Positions 51,873-60,454 of a DNA stretch of 64,000 bases are shown here, in pieces. Position 1 is the first letter of the stretch, and each line of letters begins with the position of its first letter. The notes beneath the pieces are model-generated. The model saw only the letters and a list, made by a program, of their open reading frames with translations, searched no databases and had not been told where the DNA came from. This DNA comes from Neorhizobium sp. NCHU2750 (GTDB lineage Bacteria; Pseudomonadota; Alphaproteobacteria; Rhizobiales; Rhizobiaceae): assembly GCF_003597675.1 (NCBI RefSeq), contig NZ_CP030828.1, positions 508,001 to 572,000 on the forward strand, given 5' to 3'. The translations under genes were made by a program, and so were the position numbers.

Positions 51873-52895
51873 ATGGGAATGGAAGGCAAGAGAAGAAGCC
51901 GTGTCACGTTGCTGGATGTGGCCCGGCACGCGGGCATTTCCCGCGCGACCGCGTCGCTGGTGATCCGCAAAAGCCCGCTTGTGGGTGCCGAGACGCGCGC
52001 ACGGGTCGAAGCATCGATGCACGAACTCGGCTATGTCTATAACCTGGGCGCCGCGCGTCTCAGGGCAGATCGAAGCCTCACCATCGGCGTCGTCATTCCC
52101 AATCTGACCAATCCTTTTTTCATCCAGTTACTGGCCGGCATCGAGACGGTGATCGATTCTGCCGGCATGGTGGTCCTTCTCGTCAATAGCAATGACGTCC
52201 TGCCGCGGCAGGAAGCATTACTGACCCGAATGCGTGAACAGGGGGTCGACGGTATCATCCTTTGCCCAGCCGCGGGCACGGATCCGGATCTCGTCACCCG
52301 AATGGCAGAATGGAACATGCCGGTCGTCCAGGTGCTGAGGCATGTTTCGGACGAATGCGATTACGCCGGTGTCGATTATGCTCTCGGCATGCGTCAGGCG
52401 GTTGACCATCTCGCCGAACTTGGCCACCGGGATATTGCATTTGCCGTGCACGGGCCTGTCCATTCCGCCTATCAGGAACGGGTGGATGGTTTTCGGCAGG
52501 CGATGGAGGCGCACGGATTCGCCTCGGACAGGATCACGCGCGTACCGCATCAGATATCCGCGATCGCCCGTTCCGCCGAGCTTTTTTCGTCTGGTCTTGC
52601 CAAGCCCAGCGCCGTCGTGTGCTTCAACGATGTGGTGGCGCTTGGCCTGTCGGCCGGGCTTTACGACCTCGGCCTTCGCATCGGTCAGGACTTCTCGTTG
52701 GTCGGGTTCGATGATGTGGCCGACGCCGAGGCCATGCGGCCGCGCCTGACATCTGTTGCGACGTTTCCGGAGGCGATCGGCGAGGGGGCGGCAGGTCTTC
52801 TGCTTGATCGCCTGACCAATCCCGACCTGGAACCTCGCAGACTTGTGAAGGCAGCGCAGCTTCATATCCGTCAGTCCTGTACGGCATATGTGTAA
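51873..52895 (+). CDS. LacI-family transcriptional regulator
   Basis: LacI-type regulator of 340 residues: HTH 'VTLLDVARHAGISRATASLVIR' and hinge 'LGYVYNLGAARLRAD', then a periplasmic-binding-like core ('IGVVIPNLTNPFFIQLLAG', 'SLVGFDDVADAEAMRP'). ATG 51873 and ATG 51879 are both possible. Upstream of the amino-acid-type ABC operon and transcribed the same way; a palindrome overlapping that operon's -10 box is its likely target. Confidence 0.92.
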   Translation: MGMEGKRRSRVTLLDVARHAGISRATASLVIRKSPLVGAETRARVEASMHELGYVYNLGAARLRADRSLTIGVVIPNLTNPFFIQLLAGIETVIDSAGMVVLLVNSNDVLPRQEALLTRMREQGVDGIILCPAAGTDPDLVTRMAEWNMPVVQVLRHVSDECDYAGVDYALGMRQAVDHLAELGHRDIAFAVHGPVHSAYQERVDGFRQAMEAHGFASDRITRVPHQISAIARSAELFSSGLAKPSAVVCFNDVVALGLSAGLYDLGLRIGQDFSLVGFDDVADAEAMRPRLTSVATFPEAIGEGAAGLLLDRLTNPDLEPRRLVKAAQLHIRQSCTAYV

Positions 52896-52922
52896 ACCGG
52901 CATATTTTAACAATCGGACAGC

Positions 52923-52958
52923 TTGACCTTGTCTGACAACCGATTTAGATCGATCTAA
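52923..52958 (+). promoter_or_regulatory. Promoter with palindromic operator for the amino-acid ABC operon
   Basis: TTGACC (52923-52928), 16-base spacer, TTAGAT (52945-52950). The -10 box is part of a perfect 14-bp palindrome TTAGATCGATCTAA (52945-52958), centred on CG as LacI-family operators are. It lies 42 bp before the permease start and directly after the LacI gene. Confidence 0.65.
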
Positions 52959-52999
52959 TTGCATCGCGGTGGAGCGCGAGGCAGAGCGTGGAGGGGCTC

Positions 53000-53668
53000 A
53001 TGTACAAGTTCAATTTTGAACCGGTTCTGGCTGGCTTTAACAACCTGCTCTATGGCGCGTGGGTCACCGTCCAGTTGTCATGCGGTGCGATGGTGCTTGG
53101 CCTCATTGTCTCGGTCCTCTGTGCCGCCGGCAAGACATCGCGTATCGCGCCATTGCGCTGGGTCATCGATGCCTATGTCGAGATCATCCGCAATACGCCC
53201 TTCCTGGTGCAGATCTTCTTCATCTTCTTCGGTCTGCCGACGCTCGGCCTGCGGCTGACGCCAAATAGCGCAGCACTGCTCGCCCTTGTCGTCAATTTCG
53301 GCGCCTATGGCACTGAAATCATTCGCGCCGGCATCGAATCGATCCAGAAGGGGCAGGTGGAGGCTGGTACGGCGCTTGGCCTGTCGAAGCTGCAGATCTT
53401 CCGCTACATCATCATGAAGCCGGCACTGAGGACCGTCTATCCTGCGCTCACCAGCCAGTTCATCTACCTGATGCTGACGTCGAGCGTGGTTTCGGCCATT
53501 TCCGCCGACGATCTCGCCGCTGCCGGAAACGACCTACAGTCGGCAACATTTGCCAGCTTCGAAGTCTATATCGTCATCACCGTCATGTATCTGGTCATGT
53601 CGATCATCTTCTCTGCAGCCTTCTCGCTGATCGAGAAAGCCACATTCCGTTATCCGCTGAGCCGATAG
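53000..53668 (+). CDS. Polar amino-acid ABC transporter permease (HisQ/HisM type)
   Basis: Permease of 222 residues with five predicted spans. Family marks: 'YVEIIRNTPFLVQIFFIFFGLP' at the first coupling region and 'GTALGLSKLQIFRYIIMKPALR' in the EAA loop. ATG 53000 follows GGAGG at five bases; the GTG at 52988 lies in that site. Forms a heterodimer with the next gene. Confidence 0.92.
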   Translation: MYKFNFEPVLAGFNNLLYGAWVTVQLSCGAMVLGLIVSVLCAAGKTSRIAPLRWVIDAYVEIIRNTPFLVQIFFIFFGLPTLGLRLTPNSAALLALVVNFGAYGTEIIRAGIESIQKGQVEAGTALGLSKLQIFRYIIMKPALRTVYPALTSQFIYLMLTSSVVSAISADDLAAAGNDLQSATFASFEVYIVITVMYLVMSIIFSAAFSLIEKATFRYPLSR

Positions 53669-53678
53669 GAGACTGGCC

Positions 53679-54338
53679 ATGTTGATCAGACCTTTTGGCT
53701 GGAACGAATTCTGGATCATCGTCATGGCGGCGCAATGGACGATCGCGCTGTCGGCGATCGCCTTTGCCGGTGGCGGTATCGGTGGCCTGTTCATCGCATT
53801 GGTGCGTGTTTCGGATGCAAGATGGCCGCGGCTGATCGCGACCGGCTTCATCCGTGTCTTCCAGGGTACGCCGCTGCTGATGCAGCTTTTCCTGGTGTTC
53901 TTCGGCATGAACATCATCGGCTTTGCCATCAACCCATGGATCGCGGCGGCCGTGGCGCTGACGCTGCATGCCAGCGCCTTTCTGGGTGAGATCTGGCGCG
54001 GCTGCATCGAAGCCATCCCGCCGGGCCAGCGTGAGGCTGCAACCGCGCTCGGGCTGCGGTATTTCAACCGGATGCGCTATGTGATCCTGCCTCAGGCGTC
54101 GCGCATCGCGGTGGCGCCGACGGTCGGTTTTCTCGTGCAGTTGATCAAGGGCACGTCGCTCGCAGCCATCATCGGCTTTACCGAACTGACCCGCCAGGGC
54201 CAGATCATCAACAACGCGACGTTCAGCCCGTTCATGGTGTTCGGTTCGGTGGCAGCCATCTACTTCGTCCTCTGCTGGCCTTTGTCGCTTCTGGCACGCC
54301 GGATGGAAGTCAGGTTTTCCCGGTCGACAACACGTTGA
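53679..54338 (+). CDS. Polar amino-acid ABC transporter permease (HisQ/HisM type)
   Basis: Second permease, 219 residues: 'FIRVFQGTPLLMQLFLVFFG' and 'ATALGLRYFNRMRYVILPQASR' are the corresponding family motifs. Ten bases separate it from its partner, and the binding-protein gene follows. Confidence 0.92.
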   Translation: MLIRPFGWNEFWIIVMAAQWTIALSAIAFAGGGIGGLFIALVRVSDARWPRLIATGFIRVFQGTPLLMQLFLVFFGMNIIGFAINPWIAAAVALTLHASAFLGEIWRGCIEAIPPGQREAATALGLRYFNRMRYVILPQASRIAVAPTVGFLVQLIKGTSLAAIIGFTELTRQGQIINNATFSPFMVFGSVAAIYFVLCWPLSLLARRMEVRFSRSTTR

Positions 54339-54366
54339 CCGGTCCCAGCCGGCGGGAGGATGCCGG

Positions 54367-55191
54367 ATGAGAAGAAAGGGTAGGAGCATGAATATTTCCA
54401 GACGCATGGCGATGGCCGGCATCGGTGCCGCATTGCTGATCGGTGCGACCGCGTCGTTCGCATCCGCGCAGACGGTAGACACCATCAAGCAGGCCGGCAC
54501 TCTCAAGGTCGGCATGCTGGTGGACTTCCCTCCGTTCGGCATCATGAATACGTCGAACGAACCGGACGGCTATGACGCCGATGTCGCAAAACTGCTCGGC
54601 AAGGAATGGGGTGTGAAGGTCCAGATCGTTCCGGTGACCGGCCCGAACCGCATTCCCTATCTGCAGAGCAATCAGGTCGATCTGCTGGTCGCCTCGCTCG
54701 GCATCACCGAGGAACGCGCCAAGAGCGTCGATTTCTCCGATCCCTATGCCGGCATCTCGGTCGGCGTCTTCGGCCCGACATCCACGCAGGTTTCCAAGCC
54801 CGAGGATCTGTCCGGCAAGACGATTGGCGTCGCTCGCGCTTCGACGCAGGACACGGCCGTCACCAAGATCGCACCGAAGGATGCCAAGATCCAGCGTTTC
54901 GATGACGATGCCAGCGCGGTGCAGGCACTGCTGTCCGGTCAGGTGGATCTGATCGGCGTATCGAACGTCGTCGCAGCACAGATCGACCAGGCTGCTCCCG
55001 GCCGATTCAACCAGAAGATCCAGCTTACCAGCCAGGTCCAGGGCATCGCTGTCCGCAAGGGATCGACCGAACTGCTGGCAGCCGTGAACGCCTTCGTACA
55101 GAAGGTCAAGGCCGACGGCGAACTCAACAAGATCCACGAAAAGTGGCTTGGTGCTCCGCTGCCGGACTTTGTCTCCGCTGCGAAGAAGTAA
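54367..55191 (+). CDS. Polar amino-acid ABC transporter substrate-binding protein
   Basis: Family 3 binding protein, 274 residues. Signal peptide with '[22 protein letters not shown]'-type core; the mature protein starts '[23 protein letters not shown]' (in segments), then '[11 protein letters not shown]' and '[23 protein letters not shown]', all typical. ATG 54367 has GGGAGG at seven bases; ATG 54388 is the alternative with a shorter n-region. Ligand type: polar amino acid, opine or amide-like compound. Confidence 0.92.
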   Translation: MRRKGRSMNISRRMAMAGIGAALLIGATASFASAQTVDTIKQAGTLKVGMLVDFPPFGIMNTSNEPDGYDADVAKLLGKEWGVKVQIVPVTGPNRIPYLQSNQVDLLVASLGITEERAKSVDFSDPYAGISVGVFGPTSTQVSKPEDLSGKTIGVARASTQDTAVTKIAPKDAKIQRFDDDASAVQALLSGQVDLIGVSNVVAAQIDQAAPGRFNQKIQLTSQVQGIAVRKGSTELLAAVNAFVQKVKADGELNKIHEKWLGAPLPDFVSAAKK

Positions 55192-55220
55192 CCGAAATCA
55201 GGCCTGAAGGAGTTCCTCGC

Positions 55221-56000
55221 ATGACCGAGGCAAAAGCAAACGCGGCTGCGGCGGCCATGCACGGAAACTCCGATGCGGCCGTCAGCATGGCAGGCGTCAA
55301 CAAGTGGTATGGCGCCTACCATGCGCTGAAGGAGATAAATCTCTCCGTCAATCGCGGCGAGCGGATCGTCATCTGCGGGCCATCGGGCTCCGGCAAGTCG
55401 ACGCTCATCCGCTGCATCAACCAGCTGGAAGTCATCCAGAAGGGGCGCATCGTCGTCGACGGACATGACCTGACGGCCGGCGGCAGGAATGTCGATCTGG
55501 TGCGCCAGGAAACCGGCATGGTGTTCCAGAGCTTCAATCTCTTCCCGCATATGACGGTTCTGGAGAATTGCACGCTTGCGCCGATGAAGGTCAGAGGCAT
55601 TTCCAAATCTGAGGCTGAGGCCACTGCTAGCCGTTTCCTCGAGCGTGTGCGCATTCCCGAACAAGCGGCCAAATATCCCGCCCAGCTTTCCGGCGGCCAG
55701 CAGCAGCGCGTGGCGATCGCCCGCGCGCTCTGCATGAACCCGAAGATCATGCTGTTCGACGAACCGACCTCGGCGCTCGACCCGGAAATGGTCAAGGAAG
55801 TTCTCGATACGATGATCGATCTGGCCAAGGAAGGCATGACCATGCTTTGCGTGACCCATGAAATGGGCTTTGCGCGCCAGGTGGCCGACAGGGTGATTTT
55901 CATGGATCGCGGCGAGATCCTCGAAATGGGGCCGCCGGACACGTTCTTCGACAATCCGCAAAACGAGCGCCTGAAGAATTTCCTCGGCCAGATTTCCTGA
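55221..56000 (+). CDS. Polar amino-acid ABC transporter ATPase (GlnQ/HisP-like)
   Basis: ATPase of 259 residues: '[16 protein letters not shown]', Walker A 'GPSGSGKST', Q-loop '[13 protein letters not shown]', signature 'LSGGQQQR', Walker B '[14 protein letters not shown]' and switch His in 'VTHEMGFAR'. A 25-residue Ala-rich N-terminal extension precedes the domain. ATG 55221 follows AAGGAG at nine bases. Completes the importer. Confidence 0.94.
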   Translation: MTEAKANAAAAAMHGNSDAAVSMAGVNKWYGAYHALKEINLSVNRGERIVICGPSGSGKSTLIRCINQLEVIQKGRIVVDGHDLTAGGRNVDLVRQETGMVFQSFNLFPHMTVLENCTLAPMKVRGISKSEAEATASRFLERVRIPEQAAKYPAQLSGGQQQRVAIARALCMNPKIMLFDEPTSALDPEMVKEVLDTMIDLAKEGMTMLCVTHEMGFARQVADRVIFMDRGEILEMGPPDTFFDNPQNERLKNFLGQIS

Positions 56001-56024
56001 TTGCCGTCGCATAGGAAGACAGAC

Positions 56025-56960
56025 ATGAAGCCAGATATCCTGCTCCTCGAGCCGATGATGAAACCGATCGAGGAACAACTCGATGCGCTCTACACCGTCC
56101 ATCGTGCCTATGATGGGAGCCAGAAGGCCGGCGTGGAAGAGGCGCTGCCGCGTATTCGCGGGGTGGCAACCGGCGGCGGCGGCGGCATTTCGAACGAATG
56201 GATCGAGAAGCTGCCGAGCCTTGGCGTCATTGCCGTCAACGGGGTCGGCACCGACAGGATCGACCTGAAATTTGCCCGCGAGCGCAATATCGACGTGGCA
56301 ACGACGCTTGGCGTATTGACGGACGATGTGGCCGATATCGGCATAGCCCTGATGCTCGCCGTTTTGAGACATATCGCCTATGGCGACGCCTATCTGCGCA
56401 ACGGAAAGTGGACGAAGGGCGAGTTTCCGCTCGGCGTCAGCCCCAAGGGCAAGCGGGTCGGCATTCTCGGCCTCGGCCAGATTGGCAAGGCTTTCGGCCG
56501 CAAAGCCGAAGCCTTCGGCATGTCCGTCCGCTACTGGAACCGCTCGCCGGTGAGCGACACCGACTGGAAGGCCTGTGCAACGCCGATCGAACTTGCCGAG
56601 GACAGCGATGTGCTCTGCGTGGTGATCTCGGCCAATGCCGAAACCCGCAACATCATCAACGCAGACATACTGAAGGCGCTCGGCCCGAAGGGATATCTCA
56701 TCAATATCGCTCGCGGCACCGTCGTCGACGAGGATGCCCTTCTTGCCGCCTTGAATGATGGCACGATCGCGGGCGCCGGTCTTGACGTCTTCGTCAACGA
56801 GCCGAGTATCAGGCCGGACTTCTTCACAGCGCCCAACACGGTGCTCATGCCGCATCAGGGCAGCGCCACGATCGAGACGCGCCTCGGCATGGGTGAGATG
56901 GTGCTGAAGAACCTCGCCGCTTATTTTGCCGGCGAAAAGCCCCCGACCACAGTCAACTGA
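56025..56960 (+). CDS. D-isomer-specific 2-hydroxyacid dehydrogenase (glyoxylate/hydroxypyruvate reductase-like)
   Basis: NAD(P)-dependent dehydrogenase of 311 residues. Cofactor motif 'GLGQIG' at about 149; catalytic Arg230 ('NIARGTVVDE'), Glu259 ('NEPSI') and His277 ('MPHQGSAT'). His followed by Gln is seen in GhrB/glyoxylate-reductase-like members. ATG 56025 has AGGAAG. Co-directional with the importer genes at 25 bp, so it probably reduces or oxidises a 2-keto acid derived from the imported compound. Confidence 0.9.
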   Translation: MKPDILLLEPMMKPIEEQLDALYTVHRAYDGSQKAGVEEALPRIRGVATGGGGGISNEWIEKLPSLGVIAVNGVGTDRIDLKFARERNIDVATTLGVLTDDVADIGIALMLAVLRHIAYGDAYLRNGKWTKGEFPLGVSPKGKRVGILGLGQIGKAFGRKAEAFGMSVRYWNRSPVSDTDWKACATPIELAEDSDVLCVVISANAETRNIINADILKALGPKGYLINIARGTVVDEDALLAALNDGTIAGAGLDVFVNEPSIRPDFFTAPNTVLMPHQGSATIETRLGMGEMVLKNLAAYFAGEKPPTTVN

Positions 56961-56971
56961 GGCGCAAAGCC

Positions 56972-57295
56972 ATGATTATTCGACAGGCCTTCTTCGAAGG
57001 CGTAATTCATGCCGGCAAGGACGAAGCCTTCAAGGCCTATGTCGCGGAGAAGCTGATGCCAATGTGGCTCGCCTTTCCCGGTATCCGCGAGGTCAAGGTT
57101 CTCTATAATGTCGAGCGCGACGAGGGAGCGCCCTCCTATCCGATGGCCCTCTGGACGGCCTATGACAGCCGTGAGGCGCTTGCCGCCGCACTGGAATCGC
57201 CGGTGCGCTACGAGAGCCGCGAGATGACCAAGGGCCTGATGGAGATGTTCGACGGGCGTATCCATCACCACGTGTTCGACCTCGCACACGGATAA
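56972..57295 (+). CDS. Small dimeric alpha/beta-barrel protein (ABM/EthD-like)
   Basis: A 107-residue protein with ferredoxin-like pattern: 'IRQAFFEGVIHAGKDEAFKAYV' (strand-helix), 'GIREVKVLYNVERDEG' and a C-terminal His-rich 'GRIHHHVFDLAHG'. It resembles antibiotic-biosynthesis-monooxygenase or EthD-type folds. The function is unknown. Eleven bases after the dehydrogenase gene, so the last member of that operon; the gene at 57325 converges. Confidence 0.65.
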   Translation: MIIRQAFFEGVIHAGKDEAFKAYVAEKLMPMWLAFPGIREVKVLYNVERDEGAPSYPMALWTAYDSREALAAALESPVRYESREMTKGLMEMFDGRIHHHVFDLAHG

Positions 57296-57324
57296 CAACG
57301 AGCCGCAATCTCGATTGTTGGACT

Positions 57325-58821
57325 TCAACCCGCCCCGCGCGGGTCGCTTGCGCCGATCACCTCGTTCCCCTCGATCCTGATGGCGCCCGCCAGACCGGCG
57401 AGCGGGCTGAGTGCCGGGATCGGGCTGACCTCATGTCCCATCGCCTGCAGGGCGTTGCTGCCACGCATCGGTTCGAGCTTCAGGCTATCCCTGCTGTCTG
57501 AAAATGTCCGCCCGAGCAGAAACCGTGGTGCGTGCAGCGCCTCATTAGGTGCAAGGCCATGGTCGATCATGTGGCGCAGGATCACGCAACTGGTCTGCGG
57601 CTGGCCATCGGCCCCCTGCGTTCCATAGAGCAGGTAGGGCTTTCCGCCCCTGGTGGCGATGCCGGGTGTCAGGGTATGGAAAGGTCGGCGCCCCGGCCTC
57701 AGGCGGTTCGGTCCGTCGGTCAGGCGAAAGCTTGCTCCGCGATTATGCCAGATGATCCCGGTTTGCGGCAGGCAGCAGCCGCTGCCCCAGTCGTAATAAG
57801 TGCTCTGCAGCGCTGAAATGCATCGGCCTTTACGGTCGCGCGCTGCAAAATAGACAGTGTCCGCGGTCTCGAAGACATGCGGCCAAGCCCTGGCGCTTTG
57901 CCGGTCAACTGAAGCGGCCCGTTCGTCCAGATGCGCGGGCGACAGCAATTTCTCGGCATAGGCACGTGCATCGTCGGCATCATCGATTCTGCCACGGTCG
58001 AGAAATGCGGCTTTCACCGCTTCGACCATCAGGTGGTAATCGTCTGCGCTGCCCATTTCCGGCGCAGGGCCGAGCCGGTCGAGAATGCCCATGATTTCCA
58101 GCGTCGTCACGCCCTGTGTCGGCGGCGGTGGTGCATGAAGCAGGACGTCGCGATAGGCAACCTGCATAGGCGCGCCATGCTCTGCCCTCGTCGCCGCAAG
58201 ATCTTCCGGTCTGGCATTAATGCCGATATTTCGAAGGTCGGCCAGAATGCGGGCGGCAAGGTCCCCCTGGTAGAAACTGTCGAGGCCATTCTCGGACAAC
58301 GCAGATAGGGTGCCGGCCAGAGCCGGCTGGATCATCTTCTGTCCCTGCCGTGCTTCGGCATAGGTCTCGAAGCCGAGCCAGTTGCCGATTTCGTCGGCGC
58401 GGAACTGCGTCCAGAACTCCTGCGACGCGCCAACCGGAAAACCGTCGCGGGCAGCCTTGATGGCCGGCTCGAGCAGCGGTGCAATATCGCAGCCTGGTGC
58501 CTGGAGCGCGATGGCCGTTTCCCATGTCCGTATCGCCGCCGCAGTGGTGAGGATGGACCGCGGTCCGCGCATTTCGATCTGCGCGACGTTTTCGGTAAAG
58601 GAGAAAGCCTGGCCGATGCCATTGATGGCGGTCACCGTGCCTTCCGCATCCGCCGCGAGCCAGACCGCATCGCCGCCGATGCCGCAGAAATGCGGCATGA
58701 CCACGCTCAGCAACGCGCCGATCGCGACGGCTGCCTCCGCTGCGGCAGCGCCGGCCGCGAGCAGTTCGTTGCCGACGGCAGTTGCCATAGGGTGGGGGGA
58801 TATGGCCAGGTGATCCGTCAT
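57325..58821 (-). CDS. Gamma-glutamyltransferase family protein
   Basis: Second GGT-family Ntn-hydrolase of the window, 498 residues, clearly different from the one at 19527. The processing/catalytic Thr is Thr322 in 'ADTVYFAARDRKG', with Tyr where E. coli GGT has His. 'HFCGIGGDAVWL' is the N-terminal substrate region. No signal peptide. The start lies 1 bp after the amidohydrolase stop, so the two are co-translated. Substrate could be a gamma-glutamyl or other acyl amide. Confidence 0.86.
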   Translation of the reverse strand: MTDHLAISPHPMATAVGNELLAAGAAAAEAAVAIGALLSVVMPHFCGIGGDAVWLAADAEGTVTAINGIGQAFSFTENVAQIEMRGPRSILTTAAAIRTWETAIALQAPGCDIAPLLEPAIKAARDGFPVGASQEFWTQFRADEIGNWLGFETYAEARQGQKMIQPALAGTLSALSENGLDSFYQGDLAARILADLRNIGINARPEDLAATRAEHGAPMQVAYRDVLLHAPPPPTQGVTTLEIMGILDRLGPAPEMGSADDYHLMVEAVKAAFLDRGRIDDADDARAYAEKLLSPAHLDERAASVDRQSARAWPHVFETADTVYFAARDRKGRCISALQSTYYDWGSGCCLPQTGIIWHNRGASFRLTDGPNRLRPGRRPFHTLTPGIATRGGKPYLLYGTQGADGQPQTSCVILRHMIDHGLAPNEALHAPRFLLGRTFSDSRDSLKLEPMRGSNALQAMGHEVSPIPALSPLAGLAGAIRIEGNEVIGASDPRGAG

Positions 58822-58822
58822 G

Positions 58823-60067
58823 TCAGTTCGTCATTCTAAGCGGTTGCACGGGAGCCCACAGTCTTACAACGCCGCTCTTGACCACGCCGACCACGGCGGC
58901 ATTGCTGCGCACCGCCTCCTCGGCCGTCTCTGCCGCAAGAAGGATGAAATTGGCGATCTCTCCGACAGATAGCGCCGGCGCCGTCATCCCGGTGATCTTT
59001 TCTGCGTCGCTGGTGATCATGGTGTGGATGGTCCGCATATCGGCATCGGTCGCCAACTGGTCGAGATTGGCATAGAGGCCGGCCATGCGCAGCAAGGATG
59101 CATCGCCAAAGGGTGTGAAGGGGTTCTGGATATTGTTGGTGGCCAGGGCAACGGTGACGCCGAGATCCCTGATTTCTTTGGCGGGCGCGATGCCGCGCGG
59201 GCGCAGAGGATTGTCCCGAGAGCCGTTCAGGAATGCATCGGTGGCGGGCAGTACAACAAGGGCAACACCTGCATCCGCCATGGCCTTGGCGATGGTTGTC
59301 CGGCGTTCCGGATCAAAGGCAGCAAATTTCGTCGCATGGCCGACGGTCACGCGGCCCTGCCAGCCACGCTCGACGGTCTGTCGGATGATCTCGGGTAAGA
59401 TCGAATTCTCCGGATCCAGGTTGAAATCCGCATGGAAATCGACGTCGACATCATGCTTGCCGGCCATGTCGAATATCAAGCCGACATGCGCCGCCGGATC
59501 GGGGTCGGTATAGGGGCAGCCGCCGACGAGATCGGCGCCCATGCGCAGGGCTTCGTCGAGCAGCGTGAGTGTTTCCGGCTCGTTCGTCAGTCCCTCCTGG
59601 GCGAAGGCACAAAGCTGCAGATCGATCAGCGCCGCCCATTCCTGCCTAAGGCGGAGGAGGCCTTCGAGACTGCGCAGGCCCGCGCGGGGATCGACCTCGA
59701 CGAAACTCCGCATGCGCTGCGTGCCGGCCCTCACGGCCATCTCCAGCACCTTGCGTCCGCGCGTTTCCACATCTTCTGCGGTGAAACCGCGCTTCGCATC
59801 AGCCGTCAGTCGAACGGCTTCGGCAAGAGTGCCCTCGCAGAGCGGGCAACGCCCGAGAATCATCGCCTTGTCGAGATGAACGTGCGCATCGGTGAAACCG
59901 GACATCAGGAGCGCGCCGGCACCGTCCAGGCGCTTAACCGTATCGGTCGCTGTGACCGTTCCGATTGCCGCGATCCGTCCATTGCTCACATGGATGGACT
60001 TTGGTCCGTGCCCGGCGGCCAGGCGGATGTTATCGATAATGAAATTGCCGTCGTCATTATGTTGCAT
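58823..60067 (-). CDS. Amidohydrolase, cytosine-deaminase-like, two acidic active-site residues replaced
   Basis: Amidohydrolase-superfamily protein of 414 residues built like E. coli cytosine deaminase. Metal ligands His62 and His64 ('DAHVHLD'), His212 ('DFHADF') and His244 ('GHATKF') are kept. At the position of catalytic Glu217 it has Phe215, and where the Asp313 metal ligand should be it has Asn311 ('ALATNNIQNPF'). Cytosine deamination is therefore doubtful; a different hydrolysis or metal use is expected. It precedes a GGT gene and is divergent from an aminotransferase gene across 387 bp. Confidence 0.82.
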   Translation of the reverse strand: MQHNDDGNFIIDNIRLAAGHGPKSIHVSNGRIAAIGTVTATDTVKRLDGAGALLMSGFTDAHVHLDKAMILGRCPLCEGTLAEAVRLTADAKRGFTAEDVETRGRKVLEMAVRAGTQRMRSFVEVDPRAGLRSLEGLLRLRQEWAALIDLQLCAFAQEGLTNEPETLTLLDEALRMGADLVGGCPYTDPDPAAHVGLIFDMAGKHDVDVDFHADFNLDPENSILPEIIRQTVERGWQGRVTVGHATKFAAFDPERRTTIAKAMADAGVALVVLPATDAFLNGSRDNPLRPRGIAPAKEIRDLGVTVALATNNIQNPFTPFGDASLLRMAGLYANLDQLATDADMRTIHTMITSDAEKITGMTAPALSVGEIANFILLAAETAEEAVRSNAAVVGVVKSGVVRLWAPVQPLRMTN

Positions 60068-60454
60068 CTGTCGCCACTTGCCCGTTCCCGTCCGGAATCA
60101 CCGTGAGAATAGATCAGCATTCGCGACGATGCGCGAGTGACCTGTGGGTTACGTCGCCGATGAGACCGAAGGCCGATCCTTTGAGGCGCATCATCCGCCA
60201 AACGAACCACACAATCGGCCTGCTCACACTGCGCTCGACGGCACAAGATGTGGCGATGCCGCAATGCAACGGTTGAACATTCCGAACCATCGTAATCGAC
60301 GGGAGAATGTTCTTTCGACTGCGCCTTAATCTCTGTCGTGCCAGTCAGCAACTGCCCGACACACCGTTCACCGGCCAGTCGATCCTCGTCGTTTCGTCCT
60401 CGGACATCCGGCCTGAGGCGGACCTTCCGGATCAGGGCAAGCAGGAGAAAAGTC
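60068..60454. promoter_or_regulatory. Divergent intergenic region, amidohydrolase/aminotransferase
   Basis: A 387-bp gap. GAACATTC (60275-60282) and GAATGTTC (60305-60312) form an 8-bp inverted repeat with 22 bp between, a possible operator. A 159-codon minus-strand frame and other frames here look non-coding. No RNA gene recognised. Confidence 0.35.

Noticed and set aside
60068..60454. Small protein gene in the amidohydrolase/aminotransferase gap
   Set aside because: Frames in the gap lack ribosome sites and family features.
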